Assembly (NCBI RefSeq): GCF_051014685.1
Contig: NC_135054.1
Location: forward strand, 10,420,001 to 10,484,000
Direction of reading: 5' to 3'
DNA: 64,000 nt
Origin: Ptiloglossa arizonensis
Lineage: Eukaryota > Arthropoda > Insecta > Hymenoptera > Colletidae
In this document: in pieces, positions 12,070-25,400 of the stretch
Position numbering within the stretch: the stretch's first letter is position 1
How the letters are laid out: each line of letters begins with the position of its first letter
Notes under the pieces: generated by a model
The model's input: only the letters and a program-made list of their open reading frames with translations
Told to the model about the DNA's origin: nothing
Database searches by the model: none
Program-made: the position numbers and the translations under genes

Positions 12070-12151
12070 TTTACATAAAAAACTGCTGCAACTAGTCTTC
12101 AAGGTTTACTTTCGCAGAGCCGACGTCAGGATATGTTAACGCGCAGACAGA

Positions 12152-12600
12152 GTGACGCCCTCACGATATTTATACCAACAAATACGTTCGTTGCAACTGA
12201 GACGTCCAATTGCTCTCTATAACCGATAAAAACAATCTTTACACTCTCAGTCGATTCATCGATCTGAAAGGAACGAAAGAAAATAATTTCTCAACTATAT
12301 TTTTAAACAAGATACTTATTGGCATTTCAATCCGACCAAATCGGTATCAAACGGTCTTCGTGTGACTCGAATCTTGAGCGACGTCTTCGCGATATTTACG
12401 TCAACAAATACGTTCGTTGCAACTGAGACGTCCACTTGCTCTCTACAACGAATAAAAACAATCTTTACACTCTCAGTCGATCCATCGATCTGAAAGGAAC
12501 GAACGAAAATAATTTCTCAATTATATTTTTAAACAAGATACTTGTTGGCATTTCAAACCGACGTAACCGGTATCAAACAGTATTCGTGTGGCTCCAGTCT
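12152..12600. repeat. 226-bp tandem duplication
   Basis: Two diverged copies in direct orientation. The segment with CAACAAATACGTTCGTTGCA, GAGACGTCCA, AACAATCTTTACACTCTCAG and TCGATCTGAAAGGAACGAA occurs first from about 12,152 and again from about 12,378; aligned anchors are spaced 226 bp. Differences are scattered substitutions and small indels. Confidence 0.9.
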
Positions 12601-12857
12601 TTCCGCGTGCGCAGAGCGCTGCGCAGAAACGACTTAATCGCGAACTCTGCGAATCGATCTATTAAAATAAGGAATCAGTGTCCCTGCTGTGCGTCCTCCG
12701 ACTTTTGATTCGCTGTTAATAGTAATCTTACCGCTATCGACGACTTACGAATATGTATCACTGCGAGAACATACAGGTGTGTTTCGTTTTCGAGTACTCC
12801 TGTTCTAGTACGATCGACACAGAATGCCACCAGAATTCAAGGTGAACGCGTACTCCA

Positions 12858-13000
<143 letters not shown>

Positions 13001-13206
13001 TTCGTCAAGTTTCCGTGAATTCGTCGCGTTTACGAATCCATTACGTCACCCTGTGTACGATTTCCTTTGCGAAGCGTAATTCAGTCTCGTGTGGTCTCTT
13101 GGAACGAATTCGCTTCGGTTGTTCGAAGTTTGGAAAAGTATCGGAAATGGAATCAATTTTCCCAGATCATCTTCAAGATCGTTTTGGTTTCCTAAAGAGA
13201 TTCATC

Positions 13207-13416
13207 CTAGACATTCAGGTCGGCCATCATCTTCCGGAAGTCGGCTAGAGTGTTGTAATCGGGATCCGAGTCGATGTCCGCGAAATCTTTGTTGGAATCG
13301 CTTTTCACGAAGCTGGGATTGTATCGACTTAACGACAATGGGCACGGCAGTAATTCCGGCATCACCGAGTGGTGTGTAATTAGGGCAGTGAGCGTCGTGA
13401 ACTCCTTTGTGAAACC
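13207..13416 (-). CDS. PTB-SH2 adaptor last exon: end of SH2 and acidic tail
   Basis: 70 codons including TAG, after an ACTGTTTTAG acceptor. GFTKEFTTLTALITHHSVMP and LLPCPLSLSRYNP complete the SH2 (alpha B helix and last strand). The 35-residue tail is acidic (DFADIDSDPDYNTLADF) and holds one tyrosine in an acidic context, a plausible phosphorylation site. Confidence 0.93.
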   Translation of the reverse strand, partial: GFTKEFTTLTALITHHSVMPELLPCPLSLSRYNPSFVKSDSNKDFADIDSDPDYNTLADFRKMMADLNV

Positions 13417-16400
13417 CTAAAACAGTTAAGGTAGAAAAAGTATGATTATTCTTTGTTACCACTGAACGGTAATTATTTATCAGTAATTTACTATTTTGGT
13501 TGGTTATCGTTGCAATTACAATCGAAAGTGTACGATATCCAGTCGATCGTAATTAAAATTTCTATCGAGCACGCTTAACACTTTTGCTGCTGACAATTGT
13601 AACGCACTCGTAACATTGGAAACCGCCATTAAGTAAAGTTTCATAGCGACAATTCTCTTCTAACAAGAACAAGGTAGGATATTTCTTCAAGTTGTCACAC
13701 TTTTAACTACGTGTTAGTTAAAGTTATAAAAATGTTTACTTTCCTGGTTAAAATATAGGTTCATTCATTAGGAATATAAATGAAGGAAATACTAAATGTT
13801 GGTGACAACGATACTTCAACTAAAGATCTTTCTTTCGCGTGAAAAATAATTTTCTGAAAGCAGTGATTGTTTTTCATTTTTTGGCAAAGGTTTTATTCAA
13901 ATATCTCAAATCGTTAAAAAGTTATTAATGTATTGTGATTTTCACTAAACAGTACTCTCATCCCCGCTCTCCCTTTCTAGTTACAACTTTCCCCACATAC
14001 TATAGATTGACATACTAGAAAATTTACAATATAGAGACCGGAGGAGATATTGTCAATTTTGGACAAAGTCCTTTTCAAAAGGACTTTTACGGCTTCCTCA
14101 CATGCATAATCACGCTATTGGTTGCAACACTAATCGTTTTAAAACATTTTCATGATTTATTGTACACTAAAAGTATCATACGTTGATCGTCACGTGCAAT
14201 TGTAACCATAGAAAGCAATAGTAGTAAAAAGTTATTCATGATAATAACGCGTTGTACATCCCGCGTATTCTTTATCCGCGTCGTTGAACAACGTATCTCG
14301 GTTCCATGCAATGCATTATTTATCCAATAAACGTGCTGACGTCGAAATTATCATGTGTCGTAGGTATTCGAATCTCGTGGCGTGTTGCTACGGCAATGCA
14401 ATTCCAGACGAAAAGAGAAGGGAGAGTTTTGATTTCCCTGCGGTCCGACAAAACTCATTTATACTGGTTTCGGAGATTATCAAAGTCCGCGGACCCATTT
14501 AATTTAGCCTACAAGGGAAGTTCGATCATTTAAATACGCATACCGAAACGGCAAAATGCGCAACGGGTTAACTTTGTAGATACTTGCACGGTATCTCCAT
14601 TATGATGTTTCGGTACTGAAAGCTTTGGCCCAAACGTGACATTGCTTTGTAGCGATTAACGTCCGCGTACAAAGCGACTAACAAGGAACATTCGCATAGA
14701 GCCCGATGCTAATTTGATATGAAATTTTCCAGATTCATGAAGCAACTGAAAATTATACTTTTCTTCCTTGCGAACTACTCTTCGATGTTTCGTTTCTCTA
14801 ATTTTATCTTGAACTTGAAAGTCATTTACAGGCTGACTCTGCAATGCAAAACTAAGAAAACAATTTCAATGAGAAATGAACTCGAATTATTTTATTTGAG
14901 ACTGTAGTTTGGATTAGAACGTTGAAAAAAAATGATGTTTCTTTCGTATAGTTTCTTAAAGTTTCAGGTGCAGAGAATGTGTATCGATACGTGGATTGAC
15001 ATAAGTAATGAAAAAGTATACCGTTCCATTTAAAATTTATCGATAACCTTGAAGCGACCTTGCCACTTTTATTTATAAATAGAGCACTCTTCGATATTTC
15101 TCCGAAACCACACTTTAACGCAAAACATTTCTCTTTATTTATACATTCAAAACGAAGTAAAGACTGTTTCAAGTGTTTACGCCCTTTGCATTATTACGAA
15201 CAATTAACGTTCTACTCCTAACGAGCCGTACATTCTTTTTAAAAAAGAATCTTCAAGCAATTTCGAAAAACAAATAGTGTTATAATTGCACCCAACCTGG
15301 AACCACTCGAGGCTGTGCATTTAAGGGGAAACTGTATTTTATAGTTTCTCTTTTCACGATGTTCAAATACTAGCCTGTATCTCGATCATAGTGGAACAAG
15401 TTGTTATCGTAGAAAATAAATTTAACTTGTCGCAGGAAAAGTGTCGATTATACCAAAGTCGAAGTACAGATCGTTTACAGGAGTTTAAAGACTTTCGTAA
15501 GATCGATCGTCCTATGAAGGGCTCGAAGGGCGATTTACCTTGATTTTGTAGCCTTTGTTCGTACGCATTATAAGATAATGGGCTATTCCGCTTGGTTGGA
15601 ATTCGCGCGGTACTCGAAGCGAAAGGGCATAACATCCGGGTTTACTGGTGCTTTCTCTCACCATGAAGGCTCCTTCCGGCTCCTGGCTCAACACTTCCAA
15701 CGTTATTTCCCTGGAATCATAAATGACCGTGACACCGTGAAAATGCAAATCCGTATAAATAAGCGACAAAAATAACGACTGTAACGAAATGCCGATCATA
15801 ATTCTGCGTAACGATGTCGTATATCGTGCAACTGTACAAGGTAGTTATTTTTTTTCGTATAAAGCTGTTAACGAGAATCGAGCTACAATCATATATGTAT
15901 TACATTGCTGAATTAATTATCGATCGACGTAACAATATTGCGCTAATACGTATCCACGAATACTTTAATGTTCAATTTAAACGGAACTACACGTTGTCGT
16001 AGACAAACTCGGGCAAACATTATTCGAAATAACATTTCTTACGATATGTTACATTACTTTATGAATCATTATTATTTCATAATTTACATGGCGCAACGAG
16101 ATCTGTAATTTCATCTATTGAAACATTTTGAAAGGTTTCATTTTCAGAACAGTATTATTACTTCATTATTTTAAATGGATAATTATTAATTTCAATGTTA
16201 CTTCACGAAACGAGATAATCTACTTTCAGTTAAAAACTGAAATAACCGTAAAATAAATGAAATAGTATTTCGAATAATGTTATTTCAAAAGTGCCCAATA
16301 AATCTTACAATCACACGAGCGATTTTAACGTGTATTAATTATTTATCAGAAAGTGAGTAAATTATTTTCTTATCATTCTTTCACAATGTTTCCAGTTTCA

Positions 16401-19400
16401 AAGTTGATAGTTCACTTTGAAAATTTGTAAGATTTTGTAAATAAATTCTTGGAAAAAGTATAATATGTTATATTACCTGATTACACATCGTGATTTCATT
16501 TCATAGCAAAACGTTGTTTAATTTTACTTCGAAAAGGAAGAGGAACGTATGCAAGGATCTTGCATGATATAAAATTAATTTCGTAGAAAAGAAATGGTTC
16601 TTTTAAATATATATTTAAGAACCGTGAATTTTTGTCAAATAAATTTGAGATAAGAAATAATTAAAAACCTTGGTATTCCAGCCTGGAACCAAGGAGCTTT
16701 ACGTAATTCAGCTTCCTCACTGCGATTGTTCAAGCTGTCCGTTCTTTCAGGTAGGGGTGGTGGTGTTGGCGTCGATCCGTGAGTACTTCCGTCAGCAGGT
16801 ACCGAACTGCTCGAAGTACTAATCTGAGATCTTCTCTTCGACTTAAATTCTGTTTCCGTGCCCGAACTCGGAGAATTGTGTCCTATCCTGTAGATTTAAT
16901 AATTACGTCAACAATCGTAACTACGAATTACTATAAATCTACATAATGAATACTTAAATGGACTTAAATTTCATACGACACTTACTCAATCGACCGATTA
17001 TAAAATTGCTCATCGTAAAAGAACGATGTTCGACAAACGTCAATAGCTATCGCATTTAATTAAAAATTTTAAATTACTCGTTATCGTGTTTAAACTACGT
17101 GATTCATTGAATCAGAATTGGAACTTGAATCTTTCGTTTGCCAGACGACTGCCTTAAGCAATGGAGCTATTCAAATCGTTTGCAAATTCATTCACTCTGA
17201 CTCTAGAATCCATGTAGCTGCTGCTTGCATAAATCAAGATGAACTTTAACCTTTCGGTAATCCGGTTAAAAATTGCAACACGGTAGCTCCGGTAGGATCT
17301 GTCTAACCCTAAATGTAACTTCGATAAACGTAAGTGATATATATTTTCTCCTTTGAATGTTAGAATTTTATGACCAATACAATACGTATTGCCCTGTAAA
17401 TCCGCTTTTAAGCGATAAAATGAGAATTGTATTTGTGTTTAATTATATTTACGATGCAACTTTAATTTTCATTGAAGTGGTGATCTGATTCCATCGCATG
17501 AACCCAGTGTGCAAAGTTGTCACTCGAAAGCAGAAATTACTATACACGTATAGTCCTGGTTTTCTAAACCTGATTTTATGATGGAATGTGGTATCCGCCT
17601 ACTGATATTGTACCTATGCACATACTGGCTTGGATTACCAATAGATATCCTTTTCTTAGGAAATCATGATGGTACTACGAAAAAGTATTGTAGACGAAAC
17701 GAGATTTCGAGTACTTTTCGTAATTTTCAAATTTCATAACTTTTTAATTTGTATTCAAATAATTGATAATTAATACAAAGCTGTGGAAATTTACCGGGTT
17801 ACACAGAATGAAAGTATATTTCTCTTAGAATACCATATACAAAATAAATAACGTTTCTATATTTATCGCGTTTCCGTAAGAAAAAATAACTTAAAAATCG
17901 CAAGTTTACAATTTAAGAACATCGACAAAATGAAAAATGAAATAAAACGAAGAATATGTTTCTTTTCTAAGATCCCAACGTTTGTGCGACGAAATTTTGC
18001 ACAATGTTCGCAAATTATACATCGACGGTATATTACTTATCAGTAACCGTGAACACGTGAGAATATTTCGTAATAAATAGGAAATGAAAATAATCGACAA
18101 ATACAAATAGTGTTTTGACGATAAGATCAAATCTACTTGTATAAATTGCGGCAACAATGCTTACTTTGATTGAAATAAGTCACGCGAATGCTCCACGGGG
18201 TCAAGTGTACCCCATTGTCCCTTTACTTTTCGATACGTACAATACGCTGGCTCAGATTGGCAGCGTATCGGCACGTACACACTGAGTTACTTGTAAGGCA
18301 TACGAAAGCTGGTGCAGAAATACGAAGCAATATTTGTGTCGGGTGGTCCGTCAGATCCCACCGGATTACTTTAGACTCGATCGAGGTAATCGATAATCAA
18401 CGTCTGTCGTAAAGTTACCTGTTGTTCTCAATGTTGAAGTTTTTCGCGGTAATGGACGCATTGATAGTGTTGTCCAGACTTTCGGACGGTGGTATCTTGT
18501 TATAGGTCGGTCTGGTGCCCTCCGAGTCGATGATCGCCTCGTTTATGTAACCCCCAGAATGCGGTCTGTTCGATGGACTCGTCGGTGTACTACTACCACT
18601 GACGAGGGGGCAGCTGTCATCCTCACCGTTTAGTCCAAGAACGTCACGTCCACCTGTCAAACCCATCGCCAGCCGCTTTATCAGAGGTGGCTTGTCCGTT
18701 AGCCTCTTGTACGAGTTCAGTTCTGTAGGCGAGTTGCTCTCATCGCTGCTCGGTGTACTTTGCTGAGAGATACTCTTTGGTTCATCCTCGTTCGTTATGG
18801 GCCCGAGAACGTTCGTGAAGTTGTGCGTTGGCCGTAGACCCGGGATCGAGTTCGGTGTCTGGATTCGTGTAAAGAAGAGATCAGTTAAACACTTCGGTAC
18901 AACTTGTTAAGAATTATATCTTACAAGGGGAGAACGCGAACTATACTCCGTGCTTTCTATTCATTTTACGTTCATGGATACGAAAGGTATCTAAGGAACG
19001 TAGATACGATAGAAAGTAATGAGAATTTCTCTTGCATTTTCGAGAAATAGATTCTTGGAAACTTTCAATCGCTAAATGTCGATTAATGTACAGGGAAGAG
19101 TGTTTTAATGATAGAAGAAGGAACGAAAATGAAAACGGAAGAATAAAAATAAAGCCGCTGGTTCTGGAATCGAAGGTCACTGCGATGCGCTGCTTTGATG
19201 GCGAGAGTTTAATTTGCACAGTCGACGTTCGGTGATTGAAATTAAATATTTGTTTCTCGAAAATGGAAGAGGGTTGCTCTTTGATGCTTTTCGAAGTTGT
19301 CCTCCGCGTCCTCCCCTATATTTGGAAAAAGAAATAAGTGCCAAAATTTCGTTCCCGGTTTTCCCTTATTAGACGCGAAGGTTTCGAAACATAGAGCAGT

Positions 19401-22400
19401 AAAAGTGTGAGTGTCTCTTTATTGGTCTCAATCTTCTCGCGTATGTCTCGAAACGTTAACTCGAACGGCACGTTAATCTTTTATTTAGGGAAGTTAGAAC
19501 GAGCAATTAATTATACAATCAGTGGAGGAGACAGAGTAAACCCTTCAAGCCATAGTCAATTGGTATGTTAATTTAATATACTTGTGGGTTAAGCAAGCAG
19601 GAGAGTCTTAATTTATTCATCACAGGGTCGGACAAACAAAATCACATTATCCAAGTAAAACCACTATTACCTAAGATGTATAAATTATTTTCTTTGGCCC
19701 AAATTTCAAGTTTAAGGGGTTAAATAGCTACTCGAAGATTGCAAATAGTATCCTGCAAGTAATCAGTTTCACCTTCGTACTATATTTTAAAGGAAATGTA
19801 GATTATGAAACGAATAAATCATTATTAATGTAGTGGTGAAAACTCTAAGAGAGTGAGAGAAAGAAATTGATTGATGTGTGTGTGTATGTGGGTGAACGAT
19901 AGAACGAAGGTTAAATTAGCGGTCCGAATCCTTTATGCAAACGCGAATGGAAACAAAGAAGACACGAGGCTTACGTGTTTTTAGAGAATTGAGCAAGAGA
20001 GAAAAGTGGGAAAAGGAAAGAATAAAAGTCGAGCGAGCGGACAAAAAGAATATCTCCGGAAAGTTTAATGTAAGAGAAGATGTCAATGAGAGTAGAGTGA
20101 GCAACGATTCTATACAATTAATGAAACTGAAATATTAAAATTTCAATAATAAGGGAAAGAGGTGTAGAAAGCAGAGAAAGCTTTTTTTTTATTACCAATG
20201 GTAGAAAGGGTGGAAGTTACCACTTACAATTAGTTAAAGCATCATATGTTACTTCTTTACTTTACGTAAACACACGTATCAATATATAGAAATGAAACGA
20301 TCTAGATATCAAAATATTTTATACGTTATTTTAGCTACTAAAACAATAGTCGTAGAAAAGATTGTTAATCAAAAGCTTTTCTTGCAGAAAAAAAACTATA
20401 TACAACCGTTGCTTCATTGGAAATAATAACGTGGAGTTTAATAATAAAATAATTACTATATGACAAATTTACTTCATACAGAGAGGAACCAATCTCTTCC
20501 TTATTAATGGAAGTAACAATTGTCACTCGAAAACAAATTACTGCATATACCTGCGAATTATTTTATAAAAGTAAAATTCATCGTTCGTAAAATAATTTTC
20601 AATCTTCAAGCGACTACACCATTTCTTAAATTTGTTACTAATGCTTAAATAATATATTTTAAGAAGAACGAAGTTGTTCCTCCGTAACTCGAGCAAAGCT
20701 TTTTAATCGGATTCTTGCATTTTAACGAATACTGTTGTTTACCGAACATCGTCATTTAAATAAAGCTCTTGATATTTGGGTAACCGGGTACTCGGTTAAC
20801 CAAATGGTACTCTGATATAGAGGTAATGCGATTACGGTTACCCGAATAAACGCACAATTCGGTTAACCAATGAAATACAGTCAACCGGTTAATGCGGTGG
20901 ATTATAATGAACGAATTACGTTTATCTACTGTGTGCATAGTGTGAAATATTTCATTACATGAATTAAGAATAAAAATTAACAGATAAGTATACGTCAATG
21001 CTTTTCGTCGAATTACTTTTATATTATCGTAATTGAAGAATTATATTTTTTTTTCTTTATTACCAATTGAGAAAAGTACAATTGGAAAGTAGATCTGAAT
21101 CGAAGTATAAAATAAAAATTGTAAAGGTCATTGATTCAGATAAATAGACAGAAATTGTTTACAATTTTATGTAGCAGATCGTGGGACGAATAGTAGCTAA
21201 AATTAACATTCCCTCAATTGAGCTAAAGTGTCCTCAATTCTCGAAACAAAGAAAATGCAGCAAGTGTACCAGCTCTACTTGATTCTATTCTTTCTTTTCT
21301 CAAATACAGAAAGTGGCGACAATTATATTTGAAGATTTAGCACATGTCATCTTGGCCGTTTCCATAGAAAGTCTGGCTAAACTACTTCAAGGAAAGTTTC
21401 TCCTCCACTGAATGTATTTAATGAACACTGTTCATCAGAAAGAGCTCTGGAGTCTTATTTCTTGTAAATCTATCTAGAAAGTATCTATAAAATTTCCCTT
21501 TTTAGACTGCACTTTCTTACACTTTAACGAAGAAGCATTTAATTTTAAAATCCAGTATTTGAATAAAATATAATTCATTACTCGTATAAAGACGATAATA
21601 TGATGATTGAAATAGTACAGTTCGAAACAAATTATTTTTCAAATTGTTTCTTAAAGAAATGATGCAAATACATTTCTATCCAGTCTGCTAACATCTGTTT
21701 GAAGGATTTATTCTGCTCGAGCAATTTTATCAGACAGAATAAAAACGAAAAATGCTTTTACTTGGGCATTGAAAATTACAGAAGTGAAATCAATCACCAT
21801 GAATAGAGTGGTGAAAGTGCGTAACCTTTTCTAACAGTCACTGTACCATCTAACAAAAAAAACTGTAACATTAGCACGGTGAAACCCGTTGATGGGTCAC
21901 TAATAAGTATTCATAACACGATTCCGTTGACAGATGATAGTGATAGAAGCGCACTTAAATGACGCAGAACTTTCTCAAGTGAAGTTTAAAAATTTAATAG
22001 AAAAGAAAGTGTAAGATATTCGAAATTTGGTACATATTATATATACACATATATTGATGTTTGAAGAATGAACATCGAAAGAACAACAAATTTATACGTA
22101 TCTCATTATCTCATCTATTTATAAAGTTACTAACTATTTCCTGTTGTGACTAAAATTATCCTAGATATATCAATCCATAAAAACTGTAATCTATATGCTC
22201 GAGGCTATCATTGTACAAGAGTAGTACAAGAAACATACGATTTCTTTGAATTCCGATATAAATGAAAGAGAAACAATTTTTTTTAATCCGTCTAATGAGT
22301 AATCCTCTATGCAACACTATTATTATCCGATGCTTCGATACTACACAAGGCAAATGCTGAGTTTGAATTAGATACACTACACAGTTCAGTAGATGCAAAC

Positions 22401-25400
22401 TTGCAACTCTGTAGATGCAAATTTGTAGCCAAGCAATCTTCCGCTGTACCAAGGATGACCAGTTTCTGTGAAAAAGGACGATTGAAGTTCCGGATGAGAT
22501 ACTACTAGAGGAACAAGGGACAGGTTTCAGCACCTGTGCGCTGTAGGTTTTTTTTTCAACCGTGGAGACCGTGGCAATTAGACCAGACCCACGAATTAAA
22601 TAATAAAAAAAACACACGAGAGAATTTTTAAACATTAAGAGCTACCATTTTCACTATTCAAGATAATAGATACAAGTATCATTTTATCATATCCTGAACA
22701 TCGCTCTGATGCATTATTTATAGTTATTAAAAGATACTGATAACAGTAACTGCATATTTTAAAATTATTATAGTTTTCGTTATTATGTAATTATCTAGGT
22801 GTGCTAGACGAGAACCAATTGCATTACGATCCTTCGTATCTTTTTCTTTTGAAGACATCTCGAATAGAATAGTCATTAAAGGTTAGTTTATAAATCTAGA
22901 AGATTATCAGAACTTTAGAAGATTGTAACATAATTCGGAATATGTAACATAACCGTTCAATGTACTTGTTGGACGGTTAATGAGATATTGATTATCTGTA
23001 CCGTCTGCTGCAATTCTGAATGAATTTCACGAGATCGTAAATCTCACTACGCATGGCCACGACGATATACGCGATCGGTTGTTTTATGTTAAATTAACAC
23101 GCGAGACTACTTGAATGGACGAAGTGATTGACGACACGTTGGTTAACAAAACGAATAATCTAGTAAATAACGGAATGTAACAAACTCAGGACGAATGCAA
23201 ATGTTGAAACAGAGTGAATTTGATGTCTAGTACAGTGTTTGTGTAGTATGTTACTAATGATGGGACCAATTCTGTGAAATACTCATTAATGTCGATACGT
23301 ATTAATTCTCAAGCACTGCATTGAAGCATTCGACAGGCACCGAAATAAGTTGTCATTGATATTAACAAGATGTGCTTATCGTCACTCCGTATAGTACCGA
23401 TGCAATTTAGATATCGAATATCATTGAAACCTCAAGACAACAACGTAGTCTATTATTACAGTTGTGGATTACTCGAATAACTTCAAACAAATCTTTATTC
23501 ATTGACCGTGTTATCCGAAAGTCTACATTGCTGCCAAAAAAGTGACCATTTCGAATATCACCATTTTTCTTGTATTACCAACTGTGTGATAAATTTCAAT
23601 CAACTAAAACTGATAAAGCTCCTCATTTTCTTACAACAGCCCGAATTTTCTCAAAGACTGAAATAACTCCCATATGTATTCTAAGAAAAAAGAAAAATCA
23701 GTTCAAGGCTCACCTTCGTAAGGGTACACTCTCATTAACTCACGACTGATGTTTCTTTCTCCTTACAATACATCGTACTTACACAATTCAACTTATTGAG
23801 TAAATCGAGGACTCGATACACTCGTAACAGGAAAGTAGTAAACTATTTATAAGGGAACTCACAGCAGGACTAGGTAGCTTATAATTTACGAGATAACATC
23901 GATTCAGTCTCATTCCTGTCGGTAGCGTGCTACTCGAGTTCGTCTTTCGCGAGATTTCGACCAAAACGGCGTTATTGAAACGTCGCAGCGACGTCTCTGT
24001 TTAAGTCTGGCACGAAAGGCATGACGAATAGTACCGTGAAATAACATCATATGTTCCTTGAAAAAGCCATTGAGCGAAAATACGAGGGAACAGAATGGGC
24101 GAGCTACCTTCACGCTGGCGAGTCGCAGCGTGGGCGAGCCGGCACTGCCGAGCTGTACGTTCATGTCCGCCGCAGACGAACCGCTTCCAGTTCTGGACGT
24201 GGGCGAAGTTCGACTTTTTAGCCACGAATTCGAGGATGAATTTCTGCAACCGCCTCCCACGCCGGCGATCGAATTGTCGCCAGCTAGCGATTTGTTCTGC
24301 AACAGAGGAAAATTAACTATAAACCAAGTACAAGAATTAGGTGTTTCGTACCTATTTAGGTGTCACAATGGCTACCTCAATTCTGTGTTAACTTTTTCAA
24401 GATGTCGAACACATTGGTAGATATTGTGCAATAATACTTCTTCGTGCACTTCTTGAAAATGGTATTAATAAATGAGAAATGCAAAGTATTGTTTGGAATA
24501 TTATTAGAGCTGCGAAGATAGCTACAAATAGCTTTATATTTCAATATCTGTTTTCTTATTGGGCGATAAGAACACGGTGAAACCCTTAACGACCGATAAA
24601 AATCCATCAAGCGAAAGCGATTCGTACTTGAATCTGGCTGGCAAGGAATTAGCTTCGCTCTCGACGTACCTAATGATTCCGCATACTTATGTTGCGCAGT
24701 CGTCAAACCCCTTAGCGCGCGAAACCGAAACGCGTGCCAAGAAGGAGAAGGGATAGCGTGAACTTGGCCATTTGGTCCTTAATTGACACGAATTCGTGTG
24801 ATTGAGTTCATTGAGAATTATAATTTTATTGTTGTCGCACACATCCCGCAAAGTGAATACTTTTTATTTGTGTCCTCCAGCAATAAGATTACCATGGCGT
24901 ACGTTTTTTAAAAATAGTATTTTTCAAAATTTTACAACCGTAAACCATTACGAGAATCATATTCTACATCTCATGTACATATACTTACGATAAATCAATA
25001 ATACAATACTGACAAATAATTCGTAATAGAGAATACAAAAATGAAAATGCAAAAGATTGGATATAACGCGATGTTGGCTTGTTTACAAGTTAATTTTATC
25101 TTAGAACGTATAACACTGGGTATACACATATCTGTTTCACCTATAATATTTCTTTGTTTATAATTCGTGTCGATAATGTAAATTCTAATAAAATAATGAT
25201 AAACCTTTTTAAAATTATTCTTTAGTGTAAATGGAGAACTAAGTTATAGTAATTCATTCCGTTTCTTAGACAACAATTTCCATTTAATTATTGATTCAGT
25301 ATTTTGAAAAGCAAATAGACATTCTATACATTCGGAATATATTTTACAGTCGAGGATACATTAAAGGCTAATAACATCATCTAAATATCCGGTTGATTTC

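Noticed and set aside
22156..22635. 159-codon minus-strand ORF from ATG
   Set aside because: Ile/Leu/Arg/Tyr-skewed composition as expected from AT-rich DNA, no domain, no splice or promoter context.
24058..24420. 120-codon plus-strand ORF
   Set aside because: Shadow of the minus-strand adaptor exon 24,108-24,296.
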